Shown: positions 43,000 to 52,732, counted from the first letter of the stretch. The stretch: 64,000 nucleotides of DNA from Achromobacter ruhlandii (GCF_902859695.1 NZ_CADIJL010000027.1:1-64000); one strand, 5' to 3'. The notes: generated by a model from the letters alone, not told the origin. Numbers and translations are program-made.

Positions 43000-43305
43000 A
43001 TGCAGATTCTTCGTAAAACCGCACTGATCCTGGCCCTGGCGGCGGGTGTTTCCGGCACGGCGCTGGCCCAGCCGGCGCCGTCCACGGCCCTGACCAGCCC
43101 CTACGGCGCGTCGCTCTCGCGCGCCGAGGTGCTGGCCGACCTGGCGCTGTGGAAGCGCGCCGGCGTGGACCGGTTCTGGCGCGGCGAGGCCACGCCGGAC
43201 ATCTACAGCCCCGAGTACAAGGCGGCGTTCTCGGAGTATGTGCGGCTGCGCTCGGGTCCGGACTACCAGGCCGAAGTGCAGCGCCAGAACGAACTGCGCC
43301 GATAA
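43000..43305 (+). CDS. Small secreted DUF4148 protein
   Basis: The 101-residue product has a signal peptide (residues 1-23, ending TALA) and a mature domain of the DUF4148 type: LSRAEVLADLALWKRAGVDR, then YSPEYKAAFSEYVRLRSGPDY. DUF4148 proteins are small periplasmic proteins abundant in Burkholderiales, of unknown function. A TAGAAT box (42953-42958) and an AGGAGTG site precede the start. It is probably monocistronic. Confidence 0.85.
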   Translation: MQILRKTALILALAAGVSGTALAQPAPSTALTSPYGASLSRAEVLADLALWKRAGVDRFWRGEATPDIYSPEYKAAFSEYVRLRSGPDYQAEVQRQNELRR

Positions 43306-43326
43306 CGGCGCCGGAGTCAGGCCGAA

Positions 43327-43689
43327 ATGGGCCACGTTTCGTTGACGTGCATGCCCGCGTCCGGCGACAGGCTGCAATTCGCGGACCTGGAGCTGGACCT
43401 GCTGCGCTGTCGCGCGTACCGGGATGGCGAGCCGCTGCTGTTGACGCCGAAGGAGTTCGGGCTGCTCGCCATGCTCATGGGCAGGCCGGGCGCGGTGTTC
43501 ACCAGTTGGCAATTGGCCGAGTCGGTCTGGAAGGCCCGGGCGCCCGCCCTGGGCGCGGGACACGTCAAGTGCCAGGCCGTCGCGATCGCCATGCGCCGCC
43601 TGCGCAGGAAGGTCGATGGCGGCAGCCGGCCGCGCTTGCTGCACGTGATCCGTGGCGGCAGCTTCATGCTGGCCGCGGGGCCGCTGTGA
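43327..43689 (+). CDS. Stand-alone winged-helix DNA-binding protein (OmpR C-terminal type)
   Basis: The 120-residue protein consists of one OmpR/PhoB-type winged helix with no receiver domain. It shows the N-terminal beta-sheet ([19 protein letters not shown]), [20 protein letters not shown], the recognition helix region ([20 protein letters not shown]) and the wing [10 protein letters not shown]. The last 26 nt overlap the 3' end of the convergent catB. Start codons at 43327 and 43351 are both possible. What it controls is unknown; proximity to catB and the DUF4148 gene is the only clue. Confidence 0.72.
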   Translation: MGHVSLTCMPASGDRLQFADLELDLLRCRAYRDGEPLLLTPKEFGLLAMLMGRPGAVFTSWQLAESVWKARAPALGAGHVKCQAVAIAMRRLRRKVDGGSRPRLLHVIRGGSFMLAAGPL

Positions 43690-44314
43690 CGCCGTCGCGC
43701 CAATACCGGTGCAGGCCCTTGATGTCGCCCGAGCACAGCAGGGGCATGGCGCCGCCCAGCCTGTCCTCCGTCCAGTCCCACCACTGCATTTCCAGCAGCA
43801 GGGCGATGTCGTCGTCGGCAAAGCGCTTCCTGATGGGCTTGGCGGGATTGCCTCCGACGATCGTGTAGGGGTCAACGTCCCGGGTGACGAGGGCGCGGCT
43901 GCCGATCACGGCGCCGTGGCCGATCGTGATGCCGGGCATGATCATGGCTTCGGAACCGATCCAGACGTCGTTGCCGATGACGGTGTCGCCGGCTTTCTGG
44001 AATGCGTCGCGTGCTTGCGCGAACGCCGGCACTTCGCTCATGTAGAAGAACGGGAACGACGACGCCCAGTCGTACCGGTGGCCCTGGTTGCCCGCCATGA
44101 TGAAGGCGGCGCCCGAGCCGATGGAGCAGAAGCTGCCGATGATCAACTGGTCCACGTCGTCGCGGTCCGGCATGAGATAGCGCGCGCAGTCGTCGAACGA
44201 GTGGCCGTGGTAATAGCCGGAATAGTAGCTGTAGCGGCCGACCTTGATGTTCCTGTTGGTGACGTCGTCGGAGAGCAGCTTGCCTTTGAAGGGGCTTTCG
44301 AAGTGATTGGTCAT
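43664..44314 (-). CDS. catB: Type B chloramphenicol O-acetyltransferase (CatB/XAT)
   Basis: The 216-residue enzyme is a left-handed beta-helix acetyltransferase that O-acetylates chloramphenicol with acetyl-CoA. It follows the CatB pattern closely: [38 protein letters not shown], the catalytic His79 in [10 protein letters not shown], and [13 protein letters not shown] with hexapeptide repeats in [21 protein letters not shown] chose the ATG at 44314; an extended upstream frame has no similarity. No integron attC or insertion sequence is seen nearby, so it looks like a resident chromosomal gene. It converges on and overlaps the winged-helix gene by 26 nt. Confidence 0.9.
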   Translation of the reverse strand: MTNHFESPFKGKLLSDDVTNRNIKVGRYSYYSGYYHGHSFDDCARYLMPDRDDVDQLIIGSFCSIGSGAAFIMAGNQGHRYDWASSFPFFYMSEVPAFAQARDAFQKAGDTVIGNDVWIGSEAMIMPGITIGHGAVIGSRALVTRDVDPYTIVGGNPAKPIRKRFADDDIALLLEMQWWDWTEDRLGGAMPLLCSGDIKGLHRYWRDGVTAAPRPA

Positions 44315-44598
44315 GAGGGCCTCGGTGGCCGGCTCCGGCTCGCGCGGTGTCGTGGCGGCTGGCGCAGCGGCTTGCAATCGTCGATGATCGCACAATCGCG
44401 GGCCGGCGCGCATCGCCTTGCCCGCGCGCCGACTGCGACGCAGGCGGCGGACACGAGGGCGCGGCCGTCGATGGCGGTCGAAGCCGATGGATGTGCAAAC
44501 CGCCATTGAAAACATCGTCCTCGCCCGTGCCCGCGCAGGCTTGCGGTATGCTGGGCGCTTTCAACATCGGCCGCCCGCGTTGCGGCCCGTCAGCGCGC

Positions 44599-45843
44599 AT
44601 GTCCAGACGCACGAACACGGTGGCCGCAACGGTCGAAGGCCGCATCGACGCGATGCGGGTCGCGGTGCCTCTTGTCCGCGGCCAGGTGTGGTTGCGGGTG
44701 AACGGCGTGGCGGTCAACGGCACCTTCGATGATCCGGCCGATATCCGCACGCTGCAAGGGTTGCGGCAACAGGCCACGCCGGTGCGCGTCGGCGTGCTCG
44801 AAGGCGGACCTGGGGGATTGCGCCACTTTTCCTGGTTGAACGCGGGGCAGGGCCGGGGCATCCCGCCGCGCTACTACGTCGACCAGCGCCGCCGCGGATG
44901 GCGCGGCATCGGCATCAGCCTGGCCGTGGCCGCGGTGGCCGGCGCCGGCGCCAGCCTGCTGGACCTGTCATCGTTCGCGCAGGTCCTGTTGCTCGTGCTG
45001 GCGCTGACGGTGGCGCTGGTTGCCGTGCTGTTGGCGGGCTTCTCGCTGTACGGCCTGTGGGACAACCGCCGGCATCGGGCGGCGATCCTGCGCAGCGAAG
45101 CGCTGTACCGCGACTTGCTGCGGACCCCGGTGCGCCATGTCGCGCCGCCGGCGCAAGCGTCCGTCTCGCGCCCGCAAGGCGAGGGCGAGACGCTGATCAC
45201 CGACGCGGCGCCCGAGATCCTGCTGATACGTGGCGCCCTGGCATCGCTGACGCATGAGGCCCGGCCGTCAATGCGCACGACGCCCAGCTATGGCGTCTAT
45301 CGCTTCCAGGTCGGCGCGCGCCGCTTCATCATGTACGTCGCCGAGAATTTCGGCGACGTGCTGCCGTTTCTGGCCGAGGGCGACCAGGTGGATGTGGCCG
45401 CCTATGCCGGCCACATCGCCGGCGCCGGGCCCGAGCAACTGGTGTACGGCCTGCGCAACCGGGAAGACGGCCGCGTCTATGTCTGTCACCACTATTTCCG
45501 CGCCGCTTTCACCGACATCGCGCCCGTGGGCGTGGGCCTGAGGCAGCGCGTGCCGATGCTGTCTTTGCTGGCGATCCTGCTCCTGGTGTGCTGGCTGGTG
45601 GTGGTGGCGGTGCTGTCTTCCTCTGACTCGCCCTCGGGCCGCGAGACGGCGCCCGAACTGGCCGTGGTGACGTTCGTGTTTCTGCTGGCGGCGTGGCTGT
45701 GCGTCGCCTTGCCGCTGCTGATTCTGGATACGCGCTGGCGCATGGGCCGGCCGACGCGGCGCCAGCGCATCCTGGAGCGCATCTATCGCGCGTTGGGGCT
45801 GGGCACGCCGTTCGCGCCCACGGCGGTGATCGAGGAGGTCTAG
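44599..45843 (+). CDS. Membrane protein of unknown function
   Basis: I do not recognise this 414-residue protein. It has a soluble N-terminus (1-100, with RVAVPLVRGQVWLRVNGVAV), two membrane segments around residues 110-158, a large soluble region (160-310, with YGVYRFQVGARRFIMYVAEN and FLAEGDQVDVAAYAGHIAGA), and two more near 320-380. The domain after the first pair could be an OB-like or nucleic-acid-like fold, but I cannot name it. I chose the ATG at 44599, 47 nt after a TATGCT -10-like box; an upstream Met at 44548 would overlap that box. It stands between catB and the porin. Confidence 0.65.
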   Translation: MSRRTNTVAATVEGRIDAMRVAVPLVRGQVWLRVNGVAVNGTFDDPADIRTLQGLRQQATPVRVGVLEGGPGGLRHFSWLNAGQGRGIPPRYYVDQRRRGWRGIGISLAVAAVAGAGASLLDLSSFAQVLLLVLALTVALVAVLLAGFSLYGLWDNRRHRAAILRSEALYRDLLRTPVRHVAPPAQASVSRPQGEGETLITDAAPEILLIRGALASLTHEARPSMRTTPSYGVYRFQVGARRFIMYVAENFGDVLPFLAEGDQVDVAAYAGHIAGAGPEQLVYGLRNREDGRVYVCHHYFRAAFTDIAPVGVGLRQRVPMLSLLAILLLVCWLVVVAVLSSSDSPSGRETAPELAVVTFVFLLAAWLCVALPLLILDTRWRMGRPTRRQRILERIYRALGLGTPFAPTAVIEEV

Positions 45844-45890
45844 GGCGCGGCAAGCGCGCCTGCGAGGTCTTGCGCCGCGCCGCGCCGCGC

Positions 45891-45929
45891 AAAAAAACGC
45901 GCGTCCCCGGACGGACCCGGAAACGCGCG
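45891..45929 (-). terminator. Intrinsic terminator of the porin gene
   Basis: On the leftward strand a CGCGCG-ended stem (45929-45898, with inner CCGG pairing) is followed by seven T (45897-45891). It lies 79 nt after the porin stop and is a standard rho-independent terminator. Confidence 0.85.
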
Positions 45930-46007
45930 GCGACAAACCACCCATCCCTTCGCGGAGGCGGGCGTCATCAACGGGAACTTGCGCAAGGGGAATCGATGCG
46001 TCCGCGA

Positions 46008-47162
46008 TCAGAAGCGGTGGCGTATCCCCAGATTCACTTCGGTCGCCTTGGCGTTGTCCAGGAACGCCCAGTTGGTCGTGTACGAGGCGACCGCATACAG
46101 GTCGGTGCGCTTGGACAGGTTGTAGTTGTAGCCCAGGCTGTAGGTGTTGCTGGCCGAGTCGCCGCCGGTGAGTTGCGCGCTGTTGGCGTCGGCGCGCTGC
46201 CACGAGGCGAAGGCGCCGCCCGACTTGCCGACCGGGGCCGCCACCGCGAGCATGTACGAATTCGACCGGAAGCCCTTGGAGAACGCATAGGACGGCGTGC
46301 CGGTGAAGCCGCCGATGCCGGCGCCGCCGGGCAGGCTCTTGCCGGCGAACCAGCCGTCGGTGAGACGGTTGTACGCCAGCGCTACCTTGAAGACCTCGAA
46401 GTCGTACGAGCCGCCGACGATGTACGAGCGCGGCGTGGCGTCGACCTGGCCCTGGCTCAGCTTGTTGGAGGCGGTCAACTGGTCATAGGTGGCAAAGCCC
46501 ATCAGCGGGCCGTTGTCGTAGCGCAGGCCGGCGGTGATGGCGCGGGTGTTGTCGGCGGTGGCGAAGCCGGTCTGCGCGGTCTTCTGGTCGTCGACGTTGA
46601 AGGCGTAGCCGACGGCCGCCTTGAAGCCGCCCATCGACGGCGTCTCGTACACCACCAGGTTGTCGTAGCGCGGGAAGTAGGCCGAGCTGAAGCCGAGGCC
46701 GCCACCGGTGTTCAGCTGGTTGAAGCCGCCGCCGAAGGCGGGCCCGAGCATGCCGCCGAAATAGCGCGTGGCGACGTTGTACTGCCGGCCCAGCCGCACT
46801 TCGCCCCACTCGGCGCTGCCCAGGCCGACGGTGGCTTCGCGGCCGAACAGGCGGCCGCTCTGTAGCGAGTTGCCGTTGCGGCTGTCGAAGCCCGACTCCA
46901 GCTGGAAGACCGCGTACAGGCCATCGCCCAGGTCTTCCTTGCCGCGCAGGCCCCAGCGCGAGCCGGCCGTGGTGCCGGTGGTGGTGCCGATGCGGCTGCT
47001 GTCGATGCTGCTGCGGCGGCCGGTGGCCGGGTCGGTGTAGCTGCCATCGACATTGGCATAGCCGATGCCGGTGTCGATGACACCGTAGAGCGTGACGGAC
47101 GTTTGCGCGGCCGCCGCGCCGGACAGGGCCGTAGCGGCCGCGGCGACGAATATTCTTTTCAT
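46008..47162 (-). CDS. General porin, Gram-negative porin family (OmpC/Omp32-like)
   Basis: The 384-residue outer-membrane protein starts with a signal peptide (1-19, ending GAAAA) and QTSVTLYGVIDTGIGYANVD, the typical beginning of betaproteobacterial trimeric porins. Further parts are SRWGLRGKEDLGDGLYAVFQ, LESGFDSRNG, the constriction loop, and a C-terminal strand NLGIRHRF ending in Phe, the signal for outer-membrane assembly. It should allow passive diffusion of small solutes. Its transcript ends at the terminator near 45.9 kb. Confidence 0.92.
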   Translation of the reverse strand: MKRIFVAAAATALSGAAAAQTSVTLYGVIDTGIGYANVDGSYTDPATGRRSSIDSSRIGTTTGTTAGSRWGLRGKEDLGDGLYAVFQLESGFDSRNGNSLQSGRLFGREATVGLGSAEWGEVRLGRQYNVATRYFGGMLGPAFGGGFNQLNTGGGLGFSSAYFPRYDNLVVYETPSMGGFKAAVGYAFNVDDQKTAQTGFATADNTRAITAGLRYDNGPLMGFATYDQLTASNKLSQGQVDATPRSYIVGGSYDFEVFKVALAYNRLTDGWFAGKSLPGGAGIGGFTGTPSYAFSKGFRSNSYMLAVAAPVGKSGGAFASWQRADANSAQLTGGDSASNTYSLGYNYNLSKRTDLYAVASYTTNWAFLDNAKATEVNLGIRHRF

Positions 47163-47403
47163 GGATGACTCCGTAGACGGGATGACTCGATTGCGCCACG
47201 CGGCGCGGGCTCGGCCAGCGGGCGCGCGGCGAAAGACAGTCTGGGCGCGCCGCTTCGACAGTTCGCGGACATTAAAATGACAATTCCGATCACGCCGCGG
47301 CCTGGCTGCCGTCATCATTTCCTGCTAACCGCGCCCGCGCGGCGCGTCACCCGCCGCGCCCCTGCGGCGCGCCATCCGATTCCCTCCGATTCCGCCTGCC
47401 CGC

Positions 47404-48432
<1,029 letters not shown>

Positions 48433-48499
48433 CCGCCCGGGGACGCGCCGGCCTGCCGGCGTGAGCGGTTGACGGCCGTGCGTCCCGGCGTGCCGGGCG

Positions 48500-48952
48500 C
48501 TAGCGGCGGGCGTCGGCGGCGGCCCGCTTCCTGGCCGCGGCCTTGGGGCCGTCGCGAAACGCCACGTAGCTGCAATAGCGCTGGAAGTCCTTCCTGGCCA
48601 GCGCCAGGTACAGCCCCGTCGCGATCATGGCGGCACTGCACACAAAGCGGTGCAGCCAGATGTCGATCGAGTAGGGCATCAGCGAGGTCGTCAGGTACAT
48701 GACCAGCACGCCGAATCCCAGCAGCAATACCATCAGCAGCCATCGCGCCCATTCGCTGCCACGGTACAGCCCGGCCAGCAGCAGTCCGGGCACGATCAGC
48801 TTGAGCAGGGGCGAGAGCTGGCCGCGCAGCAGCGGCATGAGGTCATAGCTGAGGGTGATCAGCATGCCCGCCAGGACGATGTACCAGAACCGCTGACTGG
48901 TAGGCGCGTGGCGCCGCGGAGCTTGCCTTCCTTCGCCATTGTTCTGCTGCAT
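48500..48952 (-). CDS. Small multi-pass membrane protein, unknown function
   Basis: The 150-residue protein has an N-terminal polar stretch (1-20), about four hydrophobic segments between 22 and 120 (FWYIVLAGMLITLSYDLMPL, LLKLIVPGLLLAGLY, WLLMVLLLGFGVLVMYLTTS, FVCSAAMIATGLYLALA), and a basic C-terminal tail (KAAARKRAAADARR). I do not recognise the family. A GGAGACC-type ribosome site precedes the ATG at 48952. It is divergent from the DUF2971 gene. Confidence 0.7.
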   Translation of the reverse strand: MQQNNGEGRQAPRRHAPTSQRFWYIVLAGMLITLSYDLMPLLRGQLSPLLKLIVPGLLLAGLYRGSEWARWLLMVLLLGFGVLVMYLTTSLMPYSIDIWLHRFVCSAAMIATGLYLALARKDFQRYCSYVAFRDGPKAAARKRAAADARR

Positions 48953-49042
48953 GGGGTCTCCTTTTTGGCAAGCGGCCAGTGTAACGTCGTGCCGGCGGCG
49001 ATGCGGGTAGACTGGCGGCTGGGTACACACCGGAGCACCGCC

Positions 49043-49678
49043 TTGGCCACCTCGTTGCGCAGATACACCGAGCTTCCCTACCTGATCGATTACCTGCAGA
49101 CAGGCGAGCTGGCGCTGCTCAATCCGAAGGCGTGGGACGACCGCAACGACTCGTTCTACATCGAGGAATACGCCCGCGCCAAGCGCCTGCAGGGCATCTA
49201 CGCGCTGTGCCTGGCCGAGGCCTCCGAGACCTATCACCACTGGCGCGTGTTCTCGCACGGCAGCGGCGGGGTCTGCATCGAGTTCGACAAGGAAAAGCTG
49301 ATCGAGCAGGTCAAAGCCGTGCCCGACCTGCGGGCCGAGGCGGTGCAGTATCGCACCATCAAGTCGCTGCGCGAGCAGCCGCCCGTCGAGGCCGACCTGC
49401 CGTTCCTCAAGCGCCACGCCTTCCGCGATGAAAAAGAGTTCCGCCTGTTCGTCTGCCGCAGGACGCGCGATACGCCGGTGCTGCGCATTCCGGTGGCACC
49501 CGCGACCATCAAGCGCGTCACGCTCAGCCCGTGGCTGCCCGCCACCGTGTGCGATCAGGTCAAGAAGGTGCTGAAGTCGATCAAGGGCTGCGAGAAACTG
49601 CGCGTGTTCCGCTCGACGCTGGTCGAGAACGAGGATTGGAAGAAATTCGCCAGCGCCGGCCGCAAGGAGCCCGCATGA
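49043..49678 (+). CDS. DUF2971 domain-containing protein
   Basis: The 211-residue protein has the DUF2971 pattern: LRRYTELPYLIDYLQTGELA, LLNPKAWDDRNDSFYIEEYA, CLAEASETYHHWRVFSHGSG, VCIEFDKEKLI, and HAFRDEKEFRLFVCR. DUF2971 proteins are of unknown biochemical function and sometimes appear near phage-defence or toxin genes. I chose the TTG at 49043, which has a GGAGC site and a TAGACT box (49008-49013) about 30 nt upstream; an ATG at 49001 would place the start before that box. It overlaps the next gene by 4 nt (ATGA). Confidence 0.75.
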   Translation: MATSLRRYTELPYLIDYLQTGELALLNPKAWDDRNDSFYIEEYARAKRLQGIYALCLAEASETYHHWRVFSHGSGGVCIEFDKEKLIEQVKAVPDLRAEAVQYRTIKSLREQPPVEADLPFLKRHAFRDEKEFRLFVCRRTRDTPVLRIPVAPATIKRVTLSPWLPATVCDQVKKVLKSIKGCEKLRVFRSTLVENEDWKKFASAGRKEPA

Positions 49679-51030
49679 CGGACGGCAACGACAAGATGGC
49701 CGCGCAGGCCGCGCTGTCGCCGGCGCAGATCGTCGACGCCTTTGAGCGGCTGGGCTGGACGAACAACGACCCCATGGGCCAGGTGTTGCGGCTGCGCCGC
49801 GATGACCCGGCGGCGCTGGGGGAACTGGTCACGCGGTTCCTGGATCGCGGCCTCAAGCACGCCACCTTCATCGACGCCGCGCTCGACCTGATGGACGACG
49901 CCACTTATGCCGCCACGTTGCGCCAGGCGTGGCAGCGGGCGATGCGCGGGCCGGCCTCGGAAGGCGTGGCGGAAGTGTTGGATTCGGCCGCGCTGCAATG
50001 GCCGCAGCTGTTCGCGGGCCACTGGCCGGCGCTGCTGGCCATGGCGGAAGCCGGCGCGGGCGGCCCGCGTTTCAATACCGACCGGGCGTGGCGCGCGCTG
50101 GACGCCGAGACGGCGCGGGCGTGGCTGGCGCAACTGCCGCCGACGATCGAAGCGGATTCCCCGGACCAACTGCGCGCCCGCGCCCTGTTGCACTCGCGCC
50201 AGCCGCGGACGGTGTCGCGCGCCTGGCGCCAGGGCTTCGGGGGCGGCGTGGATCCCGACGCCATCTATTGGCTGATGGAAGTGGGCTATGCCGACGACGA
50301 CGGCCAGGCGCGCGCGCTGCATGGCGAGCAGCCCCTGCACATCCGTTTCGACGCGGCGCAACGCAAGCAGATGACGGCCTCGCAACCCGCGTGGCGGCGC
50401 GAGATCCAGCGCCTGCATCCCACCTGGGGTTCGCCGGCGCCGGACGCCGAGTGGCCGATGGCCACCGTGACGGCGGGCCGCATGGGCGGCACGCTCGCGG
50501 CCGCCTGCGGCCTGTGCCATGGACCCTTGCATCGCCTGTTGACCTTGCCGCGGCCCGAGGTGGCCGGTATCGATTGCGCCACACCGCTGACGCTGGCCAC
50601 CTGCCTGTCGTGCCAGGGGTGGGAACAGGACGGCCCGATCCTCTTCTTCCAACACGACGGCGACGGCGCGCCGCAAGCGCATCCGTCGCAGCGCCAGGCC
50701 GAGCCGGTGACGCCGGAGTTTCCCGCCGAACCGCTGCGCGAGGCCGACGTGGCCCTGTTCCAGGCCCCGGCGCGCTGGGCCTGGCAGGACTGGGGCGATT
50801 CCAACGGCCGCCAGAACCTGAGCCGTGTCGGCGGCCCGCCCAGCTGGGTGCAGTCGGCGGACTACCCCGCCTGTCCGGATTGCGACCGGCGCATGTCGTT
50901 CGCGATGCAGCTCGATTCCGACCTGCCGCAGGCGGACGGCGGCGACTGGATGTGGGGCAGCGGCGGCTGCAACTACAGCTTCTGGTGCGGCCACTGCCGC
51001 GTCAGCGCACATCTGTGGCAATGCACCTGA
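49675..51030 (+). CDS. Zinc-ribbon hypothetical protein, DUF1963-like C-terminus
   Basis: This 451-residue protein has an alpha-helical N-terminal half (1-250) that I do not recognise and a C-terminal half with several Cys pairs: CGLCHG, CLSCQGW, CPDCDRRM, and a final CGHC...WQC. The C-terminal segment (GGPPSWVQSADYPACPDCDR, then MQLDSDLP and GDWMWGSGGCNYSFWC) is very like DUF1963/YwqG proteins. The cysteines probably bind zinc. It is translationally coupled to the DUF2971 gene, so the two may work together. Function unknown. Confidence 0.7.
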   Translation: MTDGNDKMAAQAALSPAQIVDAFERLGWTNNDPMGQVLRLRRDDPAALGELVTRFLDRGLKHATFIDAALDLMDDATYAATLRQAWQRAMRGPASEGVAEVLDSAALQWPQLFAGHWPALLAMAEAGAGGPRFNTDRAWRALDAETARAWLAQLPPTIEADSPDQLRARALLHSRQPRTVSRAWRQGFGGGVDPDAIYWLMEVGYADDDGQARALHGEQPLHIRFDAAQRKQMTASQPAWRREIQRLHPTWGSPAPDAEWPMATVTAGRMGGTLAAACGLCHGPLHRLLTLPRPEVAGIDCATPLTLATCLSCQGWEQDGPILFFQHDGDGAPQAHPSQRQAEPVTPEFPAEPLREADVALFQAPARWAWQDWGDSNGRQNLSRVGGPPSWVQSADYPACPDCDRRMSFAMQLDSDLPQADGGDWMWGSGGCNYSFWCGHCRVSAHLWQCT

Positions 51031-51105
51031 ACGTCGCGCCGCCGGCATCAGCGGGGATCCCCGCCGCGCCTTTCACTGCGTACGCGACGCGGACCGCGCG
51101 CATGC

Positions 51106-52065
51106 CTACACCGGCCGGCTGGCCTGCGCGCGCCAGCACTTGACGGGGTCATCGCGCACCAGCGACTGGTGTACGCCGATCCCAGCCATCACGCCCGAGG
51201 CGCTGGCCAGCGTGGCATTGCCCATCTGCAGGCTGGCATCGCCCGCGGCGTACACGCCCGGCACCGTGGTCTGCTTGAAATCGTCGACCCGCAGGTAAGG
51301 CCCCAGCAAGCCCTCGTCGAAGGCGCAGCCCAGCTGCATTGCCAGCGGGCTGGCCATGTGCACGCGGCTGGCGACGAACAGCGCATTGACTAGCAGGCGG
51401 CGGCCATCGGCCAACTGCACCGCGTCGATGCGTGGCGCCGAACCGAGCAACTGCGTCACCGGGGTGCGCTCGATGCGCACGCCACGGGCGGTCAGCAGCG
51501 CGGCCTGCTCGGCATCGGGCTCGAACTCGCCCTGGGTGAAATAGGTGGTCGGGCCCCAGTCGGGCAGCAGCGCGGCCTGGTGCGAGGACATGGGGTGGGC
51601 GGCCAGCACGCCCAGCGGCTGGTCGGCCACTTCATAGCCATGGCAGTAGGGGCAGTGCAGCACCGTCTGGCCCCAGCGTTCCCGCAGGCCCGGCAGCGCG
51701 GGCAGTTCGTCGCGCACCCCGATGGCCAGGATCAGGCGGGCGCCGCGCAGTTCGCGGCCATCTTCCATGGTGACGAGGAAGCGGCCCGATTCGCCGGCGG
51801 CGCTGGCGGCGGCGCCGGCGATGAAGTCCACCGTGCGGTAGGCGCCCAGTTGGGCGCGCCCGACGGCGGCGATCTCGGCCGGCGTCTTGCCGTCCTGGCC
51901 CAGGAACCCGTGCGAATGCGCGGCAAAGCGGTTGCGCGGCAGGCCGGCATCCACCAGCGCGATGCGGCGGCGGGCGCGGGCCAGTTGCATGGCGGCCGAC
52001 AGGCCGGCGAAGCTGCCGCCGATGATGATGGCGTCGTAGCAGGGGGGCAGTTTTTCGGGCTTCAT
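51106..52065 (-). CDS. NAD(P)/FAD-dependent oxidoreductase, thioredoxin reductase-like
   Basis: The 319-residue flavoprotein has the FAD motif GGSFAGLSAAMQLARARR (17-34), a redox-active-like pair Cys138-x2-Cys141 (HCPYCHGYE), and the late GVYAAGDASLQMGNATLA. The layout matches low-molecular-weight thioredoxin reductase-like proteins. The NAD(P) site between the two FAD parts is changed (LGVLAAHPMSS), so the electron donor and partner are uncertain; a separate thioredoxin-like partner is not adjacent. A divergent Rrf2-type regulator starts 93 nt away, suggesting redox-linked control. Confidence 0.84.
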   Translation of the reverse strand: MKPEKLPPCYDAIIIGGSFAGLSAAMQLARARRRIALVDAGLPRNRFAAHSHGFLGQDGKTPAEIAAVGRAQLGAYRTVDFIAGAAASAAGESGRFLVTMEDGRELRGARLILAIGVRDELPALPGLRERWGQTVLHCPYCHGYEVADQPLGVLAAHPMSSHQAALLPDWGPTTYFTQGEFEPDAEQAALLTARGVRIERTPVTQLLGSAPRIDAVQLADGRRLLVNALFVASRVHMASPLAMQLGCAFDEGLLGPYLRVDDFKQTTVPGVYAAGDASLQMGNATLASASGVMAGIGVHQSLVRDDPVKCWRAQASRPV

Positions 52066-52084
52066 CGCTATCTCGATACTTTAA

Positions 52085-52129
52085 AAGTTGCATGATACGG
52101 CGATCCCGCCCGGTCACGCAACTTATAAT
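52085..52129. promoter_or_regulatory. Divergent promoter region with AAGTTGC inverted repeat
   Basis: AAGTTGC (52085-52091) and GCAACTT (52118-52124) are perfect inverted copies. Rightward, TATAAT (52124-52129) is a consensus -10 for the Rrf2 gene. Leftward, TTGCGT (52122-52117) and TATCAT (52098-52093), 18 nt apart, could serve the flavoprotein gene. The repeats overlap both promoters, so the Rrf2 protein may bind here. Confidence 0.5.
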
Positions 52130-52158
52130 GTTTCAAACCATGAACCAGGAGTCTTTCC

Positions 52159-52605
52159 ATGCGCAGCGATAACCGCCTGTCCCGCATGCTGCACGTGCTG
52201 CTGCACATGGCGGAGCAGGACGCGCCGCTGACTTCCGAGACCATCGGCAAGATGCTGAGCACCAATCCCGTGGTGGTGCGGCGCATGATGTCCGGCCTGC
52301 GCGAGCGCGGCTATGTGCAATCGGAAAAGGGCCACGGCGGCGGCTGGGTGCTGACGCGCCCGTTGTCCGAGCTGACGCTGCTGGACGTCTACCAGGCGCT
52401 GGGCGAGCCGCCAATCTTCGCGCTCGGGCTGGACCAGAGCGAACCAAAATGCCTGGTGGAGCAGGCCGTCAACGCCGGGCTGGAAGGCGCGATGGCCGAG
52501 TCGCGCCGGCTGCTGCTGGAACGCTTCGCGACGATCCGCATGGATCAGTTGGCGCGGGACTTCCAGGAACGACTCAAGCTGCATCCGCACCGCACGGAGC
52601 GCTAG
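52159..52605 (+). CDS. Rrf2 family transcriptional regulator
   Basis: The 148-residue protein has the Rrf2 winged helix (residues about 5-65: RLSRMLHVLLHMAEQDAPLT, IGKMLSTNPVVVRRMMSGLR, and a glycine-rich wing SEKGHGGGWVLTRP) and the LTLLDVYQALGEP motif. It has a single cysteine (Cys98) in place of the three cysteines that bind the Fe-S cluster in IscR or NsrR, so a thiol-based or other sensing mechanism is more likely. It is divergent from the thioredoxin-reductase-like gene. An AGGAG site precedes the start. Confidence 0.87.
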   Translation: MRSDNRLSRMLHVLLHMAEQDAPLTSETIGKMLSTNPVVVRRMMSGLRERGYVQSEKGHGGGWVLTRPLSELTLLDVYQALGEPPIFALGLDQSEPKCLVEQAVNAGLEGAMAESRRLLLERFATIRMDQLARDFQERLKLHPHRTER

Positions 52606-52732
52606 CGGGTAGAGCGGCGGTGTATCCTCGCAATCGTGCCGTGTCCGCATCCCGGACGCCGGCCCGCGCCAGAGAACACGGACGGCGGCCACCCGCGCCA
52701 GTCCGGCACTGCCCGACCAGGAGACATCGAAC

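Noticed and set aside
43664-44314. catB as a recently acquired resistance cassette
   Set aside because: The gene's base composition is not far from its neighbours, and there are no attC, integrase or insertion-sequence traces. A resident gene is the simpler reading.
48650-49042. A much longer N-terminus for the DUF2971 protein
   Set aside because: The frame continues upstream through the antisense strand of the small membrane protein gene. The DUF2971 similarity starts at the codons around 49043, just after a -10-like box.
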